From the NCBI GenBank assembly GCA_017424405.1, contig JAFPAD010000120.1:1-50662 (forward strand): a stretch of DNA of 50,662 nucleotides, in the 5' to 3' direction. Shown here piece by piece: positions 14,350 to 23,661 of the stretch. The stretch comes from Alistipes sp. GTDB lineage: Bacteria > Bacteroidota > Bacteroidia > Bacteroidales > Rikenellaceae. Below the pieces are notes generated by a model that saw only the letters and a list, made by a program, of their open reading frames with translations, did not search any database and was not told the DNA's origin. The stretch's first letter is position 1. Each line of letters opens with the position of its first letter. Position numbers and translations under genes: made by a program.

Positions 14350-16197
14350 CTATTTCTTTATATTGTGCAAAAGGATAGACTTTGTAACCTCCTTCGCAGG
14401 ACTACTCTGGTCTATTACTGTAATCTTAAATTCAATACAATCCTCTTTCTTTTCCGAAGCAGTGTAAAAACCTGACATCATCTCCATCAAGTCCGATGTG
14501 ATTGTAAACGACACCTCATTATGACCGTAAATACCCTCCTTCTCCTCGGTTTCTGGATTGTCATAACCTGTTGGGAAACCAAAGCCATTGAGTGTCACAG
14601 ACAAGTCGCCTTCATTATTTGTAAATGTACCCGGCTCCTTAAGACCAAATCGTCTTGGCATACCCATGTTTTCCAAATCATAAGCTAAAGGACCATTTAT
14701 CTCGACAAAAATATTCTCAATAAGATTATCAGCTGTAACCACAACCTTAATCTCATCAATAGACTTCAATGCATAAGGAGTATCCAACTGTTTTCCTACC
14801 CACACAATATTAGGATCAATCTTCGCACCCGAAGTAATCTTCAACTCCACTGAAGTTACACTACCACCTGCATCCGTTACAGTAATAGTGAAAGTGTGAT
14901 TACCCGTATAGTTGGTATGCAAGTCCTTCATCATAGCCTTCAAGTCAAACGACATAGCAGTCTGCGAAGCAGATATTGATATTGGAAATCCCCATGAGCC
15001 TATAAGCATCTTTGTAAGAGTTGCCATAGAACCAACCTCTACACCGCCTTCAACATCAAGACCTAATGATGCAATGTCGCTATTATCAGATTTAACACCT
15101 AACTTAAACGATGTAATATCTTTCTTTGCTGTCACATTAAACAATGCTCCAGCCGAAAAATTACCCTCAGCGTCGAACATGCTATCGTCGATAACAAAAG
15201 TCTCTGCCAAATCATGGTTCACCCACTCAATCTTAGGTGCATCAGAATCATCGGGAATACTAGCCTCAATCATAGATGATGCTACCACCTGTGTATCACA
15301 ATCAACCACCTCGCCATCAGCCCAAGTTTCCACCGTGATATTGAAATAGATTGTACCATTTTCACCATTCTCCAACTTAACCGTAATCTTACGCCACTCT
15401 CCCGGTTTAGCATCCGTAGCATTTGGCACAGGCAACGCCTGATTGTTGATAGCATTACCGTTGTATGTAGTGGTCAAGTATAGTGTCAATGGATTAACCT
15501 GCTCATTAGGACGTAAATAAACATAACCATAAACTCCATTATCCTCATCGGCATAATCCCAACGCATTGTTTCGCAACCCGTAGGAACAGATGTCACATT
15601 GGGTATTACAGGACGACCCTCGAATGTATATTCGCTTGTAGTGTTCTGACCCAACACCACACGCGACTTGGTATCATCAGAAATCAACGACGCCAAGATT
15701 GGGTCGAAACGTACCGACACCTTCACGCTTGAGAGCTTACATTCGATATCAGCCTGAGCTACGGCATTCTTAGTCACCTGCACATAGTCCTCTCCTGCAT
15801 ATTCAGGTGTAAACGACACCTTTGGAGTCGGAGCCGAGTATGCCTTTACGACATAGTTACCCACAGGTACTTCGATACCCTTTCCTTCGGTGTAATTCTC
15901 GTGAGCCGTAAAATCCTTATAGGGAAATGTGTACTTCGGAGCATCGCCACCCTCAGCCCAAATCTCTACGGTATAGTTATCGGTCTCAGTCTCAGATGCA
16001 CGAGTCACAGCCATTGGCTCAACATCGCCGCCTGTAGCCTCGTTATCAACACTTACCGAAAGACCATCGCCCGCAAACGAGATATAACCAACAGTCTCTT
16101 TGCCGCCACAATCACCCTTTCCAGTCAAATCAATTCTTTCATCATGACAAGCAACCATACCAATTGCCATAGCCACGATTAACATTAATTTTCTCAT
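14350..16197 (-). CDS. DUF4493-like surface lipoprotein
   Basis: The 615-residue lipoprotein has its lipid cysteine at Cys17, followed by His-Asp-Glu-Arg (acidic surface-export signature). I use ATG 16197; the frame extends 24 codons upstream through a basic stretch that would spoil the signal peptide. A first strand (Tyr-Ile-Ser-Phe-Ala) precedes Thr65-Arg66-Ala67. Residues about 75-320 are DUF4493-like, including the Val-Pro-Val-Gly-Asn-Tyr-Val-Val-Lys-Ala motif that marks the family. Two or three Ig-like domains follow (about 325-615), each opening with a Pro-x-Ile-x-Trp-Val segment. It has no PCMD domain. With the genes on either side it belongs to one transcript. Confidence 0.78.
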   Translation of the reverse strand: MRKLMLIVAMAIGMVACHDERIDLTGKGDCGGKETVGYISFAGDGLSVSVDNEATGGDVEPMAVTRASETETDNYTVEIWAEGGDAPKYTFPYKDFTAHENYTEGKGIEVPVGNYVVKAYSAPTPKVSFTPEYAGEDYVQVTKNAVAQADIECKLSSVKVSVRFDPILASLISDDTKSRVVLGQNTTSEYTFEGRPVIPNVTSVPTGCETMRWDYADEDNGVYGYVYLRPNEQVNPLTLYLTTTYNGNAINNQALPVPNATDAKPGEWRKITVKLENGENGTIYFNITVETWADGEVVDCDTQVVASSMIEASIPDDSDAPKIEWVNHDLAETFVIDDSMFDAEGNFSAGALFNVTAKKDITSFKLGVKSDNSDIASLGLDVEGGVEVGSMATLTKMLIGSWGFPISISASQTAMSFDLKAMMKDLHTNYTGNHTFTITVTDAGGSVTSVELKITSGAKIDPNIVWVGKQLDTPYALKSIDEIKVVVTADNLIENIFVEINGPLAYDLENMGMPRRFGLKEPGTFTNNEGDLSVTLNGFGFPTGYDNPETEEKEGIYGHNEVSFTITSDLMEMMSGFYTASEKKEDCIEFKITVIDQSSPAKEVTKSILLHNIKK

Positions 16198-16249
16198 ATC
16201 TATCTTATTTTTTGTTTTCTTCCTTACAGAACGATTTTCACGACGAACA

Positions 16250-17113
16250 TTACTCAATAGCGTCGTCATTCAACTCAAAATTACCTACCTCGATAATCTC
16301 CTCAGGCTCGTTGGTTACAGTAAACTGAACAGTAACACTACCTGCATCTGTAACATCATACTTATAAACATACACCTTGCAAGCCTCCAACGCCTTATCA
16401 ACTGAAGTGAATGTCACCTCCTCTGGATCAACCGTAGCACTTGGGCGTTGCTTGATTGCACTACCCGACACCTTCACTGTCTTGCCACTCTCGACAAAGA
16501 TGTATGGGGTAGTACCATCCTCATTATTATCGGCATTACCGTTTTCAACACCATAGCCGACATTCCACTTATTGCCATTGCCACTTGTAATGGTAATCGC
16601 AGCTCCATTTGCAAAATAGTTCTTAAATGCGTCACTAAACTCAACCTTGACAATAGAATTTGACAATGCTGGTCTCATGTTCACATCTGACTTAGTACGT
16701 GCAACAACATCTACAACCGTTGCATCCTTAAAACAAGGCAAGTTCTGACCCTCATTGGCTGGGTTACCCCATTTTACAACCGCCACATACTGACCCGCCT
16801 TGAAGTAGGTCTTTTTTGCTTTTTCGTTGAACGATGCAACAGTTGTTTCCACATCACTTACCTCGGGGTCATCGCTGGTAATTGTCAATTGGAAAACATC
16901 TCCACTTTCAGGAAGATACTCCGCATCGAGAATCTGTGTTAGATCCACACGATTTGGTTGGGCACGAGTTCCATCAACCATAATCTTTGGACTTACACTC
17001 AAGCTAATGATACCTGTTCCCTCTGGTGTATTTACCTGTACCGAGCCATCATTCTCCTTTGAACAAGCGATAAGTGAAATCGCCATCAAAGCCACTAATA
17101 ATAACTTTTTCAT
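16250..17113 (-). CDS. Short DUF4493-like surface lipoprotein
   Basis: The 287-residue lipoprotein has its lipid cysteine at Cys17, followed by Ser-Lys-Glu-Asn-Asp. A first strand (Ile-Ile-Ser-Leu-Ser-Val) precedes Thr49-Arg50-Ala51. The rest is one DUF4493-like domain, with a Gly-Gln-Tyr-Val-Ala-Val-Val-Lys-Trp-Gly core near residue 110 and a C-terminal strand segment (Val-Thr-Val-Gln-Phe-Thr-Val) followed by an acidic tail. As the smallest single-domain member it is the best candidate for a repeating stalk subunit, if the cluster makes a fibre. It lies 20 bases after the first gene of the cluster. Confidence 0.75.
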   Translation of the reverse strand: MKKLLLVALMAISLIACSKENDGSVQVNTPEGTGIISLSVSPKIMVDGTRAQPNRVDLTQILDAEYLPESGDVFQLTITSDDPEVSDVETTVASFNEKAKKTYFKAGQYVAVVKWGNPANEGQNLPCFKDATVVDVVARTKSDVNMRPALSNSIVKVEFSDAFKNYFANGAAITITSGNGNKWNVGYGVENGNADNNEDGTTPYIFVESGKTVKVSGSAIKQRPSATVDPEEVTFTSVDKALEACKVYVYKYDVTDAGSVTVQFTVTNEPEEIIEVGNFELNDDAIE

Positions 17114-17133
17114 CTTTTTATAGTTGTTTTATT

Positions 17134-19056
17134 CTAATTTATCTTAACTTTAATATCGTCCAAATACAACCAATAGTTACCGTGGGTATTATTTTTGGTA
17201 TTTGTCGAACTTAAAATCCACGCCAAACGATATTTGTTATTTACGTCATTAATTTCCACTTCTTCGAAAGAAGAAGGGAACGAGTTGTATGAACCGCCCG
17301 AATTTTCTAAGTCTTCGCCATCGATAACCTTTGCTGCCAACGATGTAGGAGCCTGATCCATAAAACCTCCACCGGTAATAACTGCCGACAAATCGGTATC
17401 ATCCATATTCAAAACTGTCTCCTGACCATCTAATCCAAAATATAGCTTAGGCTTAGCATTAGGTGGTGTATAAGCCCACGACTTTGATGGCTCCTTTATA
17501 CTACATCCATAATTGAATGAGACTTTTATCTTCACGCTCTTACCCTCCTTTATATTTGCTAAAAAAGGAGTATATAGACGTCCTTTATAGTAAGCACTTG
17601 TCCAAACTGCATTTTCATAACGACAGCAAATTCTTACTGATGTTCCACTTTGGGTACCTATACGTGTGGCATACCAACCAGCCAGAGCCGACGTTTTGGC
17701 AGATAGTTCTGTGATTCCCGTCCATTTGTCAGACACTGTTCCTCCTACACCAGGATTATCGTGTCCATCATTAAAAGTCGGAATCTGCGAAAAATCCTCA
17801 GCAAAAAGATATGGGATATCCAACGGCGTTATATCATTTATAGCATTAACCTTCAGTGACGAGCCATACTTTGGCTGAGATTTGGGTACCAATGCATTCT
17901 TAGACTCAAACACCAAAGAGTGGTCAATATTACGGAAATTATCATCTACCATATCACTAAAGAGGGTGAAATCCATCACGCCCACGCCATCTTTGTTTTT
18001 TACGGTTGCTTTGTTGCTAAAGTTGGTAAAATAGTAATCACCCGACAATGTTAGGTGCAGAAAATCCAAATCCTCACCCAAATTATTCACACCAGAAAGA
18101 GTGTAACGCAACGTAGTCTCGGTTGTTGCCTTAGGCACCGACATACGTATCTTTGAGACGTTGCCTGCAATCCAGTTCTTCCCTGTAAAGTTTGCCACCT
18201 TACGCTCGGTATAAGAGCCATCAGCTGTTTGGAAACGAACATCAACCTTACCATTGCTCTCCACGCCATTGATAAATACCCAAAACTCATCACCCGCAGT
18301 CTTCGGCTCGTTGAACTTGACAATCACAAGGTCGCTAGTATTATTAATTTCAGCGATAGTTCCGGTTGTATAATCGACCTTCAAATCACCCACAACCTTA
18401 CATGGGAACTTCACGTACGCACGCACAACCTCCTGACCCAGCAAGTTATTCGTAATTTGCACTTTAAAAGCATGAGTATGGTGTTTGAACGAGAGATTTA
18501 CATCATTTACATAATCATCGTTTTCGCCCGTTGATAGCGTCAAGCCTCCCGAGATTTCATCCGAATAAGCTGTCATAAAATCGGGAGCATCTTCATATTC
18601 ACCCGTTTGCTCATCAGGAATAGTCATCGTAGCATAATTGCCATCTACGGTAACACCCTGCGCAGGACTGACAGCATAACACTTTGTTACACCTTGCAAC
18701 TTAGCTGCATCTTCCGTCGCAGCAAACATAGTTTTAAAATATGCTTGAGTGTATGGTGCTGCGTTCTCTGGCGAGATGACACTCGTTTGATTTGCCCAAA
18801 AACTTGCCTCCTTTGAAAACACCTGCTCCGTGCCGTTGTACGCCATAACGACAATACGGTCACCACGCTGCCAGCGCAGATTCAAATTCTCGTCCAACGT
18901 CGCACGAGTGGCGGGAACGCCAAAACGGAGTTCTAATTCATTGGCAACCTCAGCTTCTGATGAGCTAAAAGAGTTGTCATATATATGTTCATTGTTACAT
19001 GCAACCATCAGAGAAACAAGCAACAACGCTACCAAATATTTTACACGCAAATACAT
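17134..19056 (-). CDS. Fimbrillin-like lipoprotein with C-terminal jelly-roll domain
   Basis: The 640-residue lipoprotein, first gene of the cluster, has its lipid cysteine at Cys20. Its N-terminal part resembles the fimbrillin family (Mfa-like): strand Glu-Leu-Arg-Phe-Gly-Val, then Thr50-Arg51-Ala52, then Leu-Arg-Trp-Gln-Arg-Gly-Asp-Arg-Ile near residue 59, typical of these proteins. Residues about 190-310 complete the second pilin-type sandwich. From about 420 to the end there is a jelly-roll-like domain closing with Tyr-Trp-Leu-Tyr-Leu-Asp-Asp-Ile, the usual end of carbohydrate-binding-module-like domains in this phylum. It is preceded by a -7 element at 19085-19092. Adhesion is suggested by the architecture, not shown. 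Confidence 0.78.
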   Translation of the reverse strand: MYLRVKYLVALLLVSLMVACNNEHIYDNSFSSSEAEVANELELRFGVPATRATLDENLNLRWQRGDRIVVMAYNGTEQVFSKEASFWANQTSVISPENAAPYTQAYFKTMFAATEDAAKLQGVTKCYAVSPAQGVTVDGNYATMTIPDEQTGEYEDAPDFMTAYSDEISGGLTLSTGENDDYVNDVNLSFKHHTHAFKVQITNNLLGQEVVRAYVKFPCKVVGDLKVDYTTGTIAEINNTSDLVIVKFNEPKTAGDEFWVFINGVESNGKVDVRFQTADGSYTERKVANFTGKNWIAGNVSKIRMSVPKATTETTLRYTLSGVNNLGEDLDFLHLTLSGDYYFTNFSNKATVKNKDGVGVMDFTLFSDMVDDNFRNIDHSLVFESKNALVPKSQPKYGSSLKVNAINDITPLDIPYLFAEDFSQIPTFNDGHDNPGVGGTVSDKWTGITELSAKTSALAGWYATRIGTQSGTSVRICCRYENAVWTSAYYKGRLYTPFLANIKEGKSVKIKVSFNYGCSIKEPSKSWAYTPPNAKPKLYFGLDGQETVLNMDDTDLSAVITGGGFMDQAPTSLAAKVIDGEDLENSGGSYNSFPSSFEEVEINDVNNKYRLAWILSSTNTKNNTHGNYWLYLDDIKVKIN

Positions 19057-19084
19057 CTATATACAATTTTCCTTTTACCGCATG

Positions 19085-19092
19085 CAAAAATA
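19085..19092 (-). promoter_or_regulatory. -7 element of the surface-lipoprotein cluster
   Basis: On the minus strand this reads TATTTTTG, matching TAnnTTTG, 28 bases before the ATG at 19056. No exact TTTG is at the right distance; a GTTTTT stretch lies about there. Confidence 0.45.
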
Positions 19093-19171
19093 CAACAACA
19101 TATATTCATAGAAAAACTTTTTCAACGAATTATACTTATTTTATCATAAATAGCATCCATAAAAATAAGCA

Positions 19172-19208
19172 ATAGCGGGAGATCTGTTGAGAACAGACCT
19201 CCCGCTAT
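19172..19208 (-). terminator. Terminator hairpin after the YhcH-family gene
   Basis: ATAGCGGGAG and CTCCCGCTAT pair over 10 bp, continuing with TCTGTT/AACAGA past one mismatch. It follows the gene at 19228-19677 by about 20 bases. The T-run on the minus strand is interrupted (TTGCTTATTTTTA). Confidence 0.6.
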
Positions 19209-19227
19209 AAATTAGCAACTTTTAAGA

Positions 19228-19677
19228 CTATAAAGCTATCTTGAAGATGCACTTTTTAACATGACCCTCACCAAGCATTGGTGCATGTCCATCTTCGGGG
19301 TACAAAATTGAGAACTGACCCTTCGACACAGAGTAGAAGCACTGAGGAATATCGGTAAAGAACTGCACATCTTTCTGCTCATCAAACTCAGCCTCAGGCT
19401 TCAAGCAATCCTTCTTCTCGCTCCAACCAAACACCTCGTCCGCACCGTCAAGAACCAACTGAATGTCAATATACTTACGGTGTAACTCCAAGCGAGCCTC
19501 CTGCGTAGGACGCAAATCCCACTCCTGCACTACTACAAAGATATTATCACCATCAATATCATGACGACCGCACTCCATAGTCGCCAAATCGTGGCTGTCG
19601 ATATAATCAAATACAGCCTTAAAACGAGGGTGCAGCGCCTCATAGAGCGCTTTGTTTTTCAATGAATCAAGTATCAT
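19228..19677 (-). CDS. YhcH/YjgK/YiaL (DUF386) family protein
   Basis: The 149-residue cytoplasmic protein is a single cupin-like jelly roll. Family hallmarks are Tyr-Ile-Asp-Ile-Gln near residue 70, the Glu-Trp/Arg-Pro segment before it (about 52-57), and the C-terminal Pro-Glu-Asp-Gly-His-Ala-Pro segment near residue 128, whose His and Glu are likely metal ligands. Relatives include the EbgC beta-galactosidase subunit and proteins linked to sialic-acid metabolism, so a sugar-binding or epimerase-like role is likely but unspecified. It is the last gene of the long minus-strand series, 18 bases after the preceding gene. Confidence 0.87.
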   Translation of the reverse strand: MILDSLKNKALYEALHPRFKAVFDYIDSHDLATMECGRHDIDGDNIFVVVQEWDLRPTQEARLELHRKYIDIQLVLDGADEVFGWSEKKDCLKPEAEFDEQKDVQFFTDIPQCFYSVSKGQFSILYPEDGHAPMLGEGHVKKCIFKIAL

Positions 19678-19695
19678 AATCTGTTTGTGTTAGTT

Positions 19696-20967
19696 TTATC
19701 TTCCATTATATTGCAGACGTACAAATACGGGGTAATGGTCGGAATATTGAATTCCATTACTAAACTCTGCGCTATCGTTTTCAAACAACATTCGAGTTTG
19801 TTCATCAAGTCTTTCACGAACGCCATCGCCCATAATAGGCAAATCCTTACCGAATGTGCGAACAACAATAGTGTCGCCTCCCCTTTTCTTCTGAGTCTCC
19901 AAACCCCACGAATTAACAACATCGTAAGAGAGTACCGAAAAATGCTTCGAGCAGAGTACATAATCGATACGCAACATATCAAAGAATCCGCGATAGGTGT
20001 GGGAATAACCTCTACCCTTTTCACGGAAGGCATCACGCAAACGATGCGACATACGTCGATAGGTATGCGACACGGGGACATCGTTGAAATCGCCACACAC
20101 AATAACGGGGTATGGAGAAGCCTCAATCATCTGTGCAATAGTATCAACCTGATATGCTCTCGACTTATTGTTTTCACTCAGACGATGTATCATCTCTTTG
20201 AGATGCTGTTCCGAACTCTCATCTTCGAGATATTCATGGTTTTCGATGTATTGGCTATCTGTGCGGCGTATCTCGGTGGAGTGAAGGTGTGTATTAAACA
20301 CTCTAAAAGTGTCTTCTCGCACCACAACATCGGCCCACACCACTTCCTTCATTGTATCAATACGTTGAGCCTGCGCAATTGGATAACGACTATATATAGC
20401 AGGACTTAAATTATTGCGCGACAGCGTTTTAGGCAATGGATTCATAGGCTTTAGCATGGTGTCGATTGCCTCGCGGAATCCAAACTCCTGCAAACATAAT
20501 ATATCTGGATTCATGCTCTTTATCAGCGCAACCATAGAATCAATACTACGTTCGCCGTTATCGTCGATAAAACTTCTAACATTGTAGGTCATAACCTTGA
20601 TGGCTGTACGATCGTATTTCTGCCCACCATACGTACGACGCACCTCCATGCTATAAAACGATGACAAGCTAAAAAGACCTACAATAGATAGCAGTATAAG
20701 CGGACCAGCAACCCACATACGCCAGCGGATAATCCAATATAGTGTAACTATTAACTGCGCAGCATACACAAAGGGGGCAACCAAACCCAACGTTGTAATA
20801 TCGCCCCATCTGCGAGGGTCAAGCATAGGCACAAAAAGCGTAGCCACAAAGATTAATGCAACGACACACGTCACCACAAAAATCAAGCTATCGAACAAAA
20901 TACCCAATACCGATTTTTGTTTGCGACGCCCGTCTGCGCCATATGTTGTGCGATAGTAATCCGACAT
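19696..20967 (-). CDS. Membrane-anchored endonuclease/exonuclease/phosphatase-fold protein
   Basis: The 423-residue protein starts with about three membrane segments (roughly 24-48, 62-80 and 88-106) and then a metal-dependent hydrolase domain of the EEP superfamily. Visible motifs in order: Met-Thr-Tyr-Asn-Val-Arg near residue 126, Cys-Leu-Gln-Glu-Phe with the metal-binding Glu near 159, Val-Cys-Gly-Asp-Phe-Asn-Asp near 293, and Ser-Asp-His-Tyr-Pro-Val near the C-terminus, giving the catalytic His. The substrate (nucleic acid, phosphoinositide-like lipid or other phosphodiester) cannot be told. It starts 6 bases after the rhomboid gene, a pairing that suggests joint expression. Confidence 0.85.
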   Translation of the reverse strand: MSDYYRTTYGADGRRKQKSVLGILFDSLIFVVTCVVALIFVATLFVPMLDPRRWGDITTLGLVAPFVYAAQLIVTLYWIIRWRMWVAGPLILLSIVGLFSLSSFYSMEVRRTYGGQKYDRTAIKVMTYNVRSFIDDNGERSIDSMVALIKSMNPDILCLQEFGFREAIDTMLKPMNPLPKTLSRNNLSPAIYSRYPIAQAQRIDTMKEVVWADVVVREDTFRVFNTHLHSTEIRRTDSQYIENHEYLEDESSEQHLKEMIHRLSENNKSRAYQVDTIAQMIEASPYPVIVCGDFNDVPVSHTYRRMSHRLRDAFREKGRGYSHTYRGFFDMLRIDYVLCSKHFSVLSYDVVNSWGLETQKKRGGDTIVVRTFGKDLPIMGDGVRERLDEQTRMLFENDSAEFSNGIQYSDHYPVFVRLQYNGR

Positions 20968-20973
20968 AGCTAC

Positions 20974-21630
20974 TTAAAAATATATAGTTCTCTTTCTCCT
21001 CCACCAATAAAGCAGAGCCAAACCCCAAAGCATACCGCCCAAATGTGCAAAATGTGCTACTCCAGCTTGATAACCCGACAAACCAAAGAATAGTTCCATC
21101 AAACCATATATAACCACAAACCACTTAGCCTTTATCGCTACGGGAGGAATCATCAGCATAATAATGTTGTTGGGATGCAACACACCAAAAGCCAACAACA
21201 AACCATACACGGCTCCCGATGCACCCACGGTGGGGATTGCAAGCAGATGCATTGCTGCACGAACTCCATTTGCCTCCACGGCATGAGCATATTCTGCATA
21301 TCCTACACCCAACTGCAACAAAGCTGCACCTATACCGCAAACCATGTAATATGTGAAGAAGCGGCGTGAGCCCAATTCGTATTCCAGCTGGCGACCGAAC
21401 ATCCACAATGCAAACATATTGAAGAACAGATGCGACACTCCACCATGCAAAAACATGTAGGTAAACACCTGATAGCTATGAAACAACGGACTAACGACAT
21501 TAAAGAGTGCAAATCGTTCCACAATATCATCTTTGAAAGGCAACAAGGTAGTTGCCAACAGAGCTACACAGTTGGCTATAATTAGATTTTTAACTACCGG
21601 TGGTGTTATATTATTTCTTTGTATATACAT
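20974..21630 (-). CDS. Rhomboid-family intramembrane serine protease
   Basis: The 218-residue integral membrane protease has six predicted helices. The catalytic serine is Ser138 in Gly-Ala-Ser-Gly-Ala-Val-Tyr-Gly and the catalytic histidine is His196 in Ala-His-Phe-Ala-His-Leu-Gly-Gly. Upstream His and Asn residues (His-Gly-Gly-Val-Ser-His-Leu-Phe-Phe-Asn-Met) match the conserved second helix. I start at ATG 21630: the frame opens at a TTG three codons earlier, directly after the mutL stop. It cleaves membrane proteins within the bilayer; substrates are unknown. It sits 9 bases downstream of mutL. Confidence 0.92.
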   Translation of the reverse strand: MYIQRNNITPPVVKNLIIANCVALLATTLLPFKDDIVERFALFNVVSPLFHSYQVFTYMFLHGGVSHLFFNMFALWMFGRQLEYELGSRRFFTYYMVCGIGAALLQLGVGYAEYAHAVEANGVRAAMHLLAIPTVGASGAVYGLLLAFGVLHPNNIIMLMIPPVAIKAKWFVVIYGLMELFFGLSGYQAGVAHFAHLGGMLWGLALLYWWRRKRTIYF

Positions 21631-21639
21631 TTTTCGCAA

Positions 21640-23637
21640 TTAATTTAACTTCTTTTTCAACTCATCGACTGTAAACTCCGACATGATAGACTTTCCCGAT
21701 GGAGAGAAACTGTAATTCTCACACTCACACAATCTATCCAACATCTCCTGAGCTTGAGCGCTGTCTTGAATAACTATTTTTCGAGAGCCCTTAACCGCCA
21801 TTACACGTGCAAGGTCTTCCCTTAATCGTTCGCCCACATCATTGCGCATCTCCACCTCACGCAACATGTCGTAAAGCAGCACATCCATCTGTTCGCCCGC
21901 TATATTTGCTGGCACACCCATGACCGACAAACGACCCTCACCGAGTAACTCCATGTCAAATCCCAATGCTGCAAACTCCACCTCATGCTCCTGAAGCAAG
22001 GCGTAGTCGTCATCCGACAAAATAAGTTCTTCAGGGAAAAGTAACTTTTGCGAAGCACAGCTTCCAACCTTCAACATGGCAATATATCCATCATACAGCA
22101 GACGTTCCTTCACACGGCTCATATCCACCACCATGCAACGACCCTCGCTAATAGCCATAACATATCCTCCATAAAGAGGCATGACATTGCTGAAGTTCAT
22201 CTTCTGTTCGAGGTTTATCGACTGCTGAAGTTCCACAGCGGGAATAAACTCCATCTGCGACTCTTCATCATCAATAAATGCACTGAGATCCACGCCCCCA
22301 GCAAGAGGGTCAGCCGCAACATCAACATATTGAGGCTGTGAAGATTGCATCATAGCTTCAACCGAGAAATCACTCTCTTGAGCCATGCCACCCCACACAA
22401 CATCTCGCAGGCTATTTGACGCGCCTGAGCGTTTCGCCCCATAGCTCTTATTACTTGGCTTGTCGGACACAAAACTATCCGACTCAACCGATGGCAATGA
22501 TGCCGAGAGATAATCCTCAGCAAATGGATTGTAATCGGCATTGCTCGATGATTTAGGCTCGGTGTAAATATAGCCATCATCACAACCTCCCATCACTGGA
22601 ATCTCCACCTCAGCTTGCTCGAAGTCCATCATGCCCACACTACCACTCTTGGCAAGCGTACTACGTACTGCCGCACTTATAATTTGGTTCACATCGTCGG
22701 CATCTGCAAAATGCACCTCGGTCTTATGAGGCGAAACATTCACATCAACCCTATCGGGCTCAACCGTGAGGTAGAGGAAATAGGAAGGCGAGCAGTTTTC
22801 GGGTATGAGCTTTTCGTAAGCTCGCATGATGGCGCGATAAATCTGCGGAGAACGGAAATATCGACCATTCACAAACAGATATTGCTCGGCATTCTTCTGC
22901 TTTGCTGCCGCAGGACGTCCGACATAACCTTTAATGCCTACAATCGAGGTATTGACATCGACCTCCAAAAGATTGGTTTTGATATGCTTTCCTACAACAT
23001 CAATAATGCGCTCCATGAGCGATGCCGAAGGGAGTGTGATAATAGGCATATCATTCGACATGAGTTCACATCTAACCTGCGGATTACACAATGCAACTTG
23101 TCGAAACACCTTCTTTATCTCGGTCACCATCTTATTCCTGTCGCCATTGAATTTACGACGTGCAGGAGCTGTATAGAACAAATTTCGCACGAAGAATTGC
23201 GAACCAACAGGACACATGGTAGGTGTCTGCGACACAAACTCTCCACCATTAACAATGGTTACGGTACCTATTTCATCGCCCTGCTGACGAGTACGAAGTT
23301 CCACCTGCGCCACGGCCGCGATTGATGCCAACGCTTCACCTCGGAAACCAAAGGTGTGCAAACGATAGACATCATCGAAATTACGGATTTTACTTGTAGC
23401 ATGACGGTCAAATGCCATACGCGCATCAATGGGCGACATACCGCAACCATTATCTATAATCTGAATAAGTTCCAGACCTGCATTGCGGAAATTAACGGTT
23501 ACAGATGTTGCACCTGCGTCGATAGCATTCTCCATCATCTCCTTGACCACCGACGAAGGGTTATCCACCACCTCACCAGCAGCAATCTGATTGGCTACAA
23601 TTTCAGGTAAAAGTCGTATTTTATTCTCTTTCTCCAT
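21640..23637 (-). CDS. mutL: DNA mismatch repair protein MutL, without endonuclease motifs
   Basis: The 665-residue protein links mismatch recognition by MutS to strand removal. The N-terminal GHKL ATPase is intact: Glu-Asn-Ala-Ile-Asp-Ala-Gly (about 36-42), Asp-Asn-Gly-Cys-Gly-Met (about 61-66), and Gly-Phe-Arg-Gly-Glu-Ala-Leu near 96. A variable linker spans about 340-480. The C-terminal dimerisation domain lacks the metal-binding motifs of endonuclease MutL: where DQHAxxE is expected there is Asp-Met-Ser-Arg-Val-Lys-Glu (about 505-511), and where the CPHGRP motif is expected there is Ser-Pro-Ser-Gly-Lys-Ser (about 645). So this MutL probably does not nick DNA itself. It lies 24 bases after a small membrane protein gene. 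Confidence 0.95.
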   Translation of the reverse strand: MEKENKIRLLPEIVANQIAAGEVVDNPSSVVKEMMENAIDAGATSVTVNFRNAGLELIQIIDNGCGMSPIDARMAFDRHATSKIRNFDDVYRLHTFGFRGEALASIAAVAQVELRTRQQGDEIGTVTIVNGGEFVSQTPTMCPVGSQFFVRNLFYTAPARRKFNGDRNKMVTEIKKVFRQVALCNPQVRCELMSNDMPIITLPSASLMERIIDVVGKHIKTNLLEVDVNTSIVGIKGYVGRPAAAKQKNAEQYLFVNGRYFRSPQIYRAIMRAYEKLIPENCSPSYFLYLTVEPDRVDVNVSPHKTEVHFADADDVNQIISAAVRSTLAKSGSVGMMDFEQAEVEIPVMGGCDDGYIYTEPKSSSNADYNPFAEDYLSASLPSVESDSFVSDKPSNKSYGAKRSGASNSLRDVVWGGMAQESDFSVEAMMQSSQPQYVDVAADPLAGGVDLSAFIDDEESQMEFIPAVELQQSINLEQKMNFSNVMPLYGGYVMAISEGRCMVVDMSRVKERLLYDGYIAMLKVGSCASQKLLFPEELILSDDDYALLQEHEVEFAALGFDMELLGEGRLSVMGVPANIAGEQMDVLLYDMLREVEMRNDVGERLREDLARVMAVKGSRKIVIQDSAQAQEMLDRLCECENYSFSPSGKSIMSEFTVDELKKKLN

Positions 23638-23661
23638 ACTCGGTTTGGGTAGTGCGATAAA

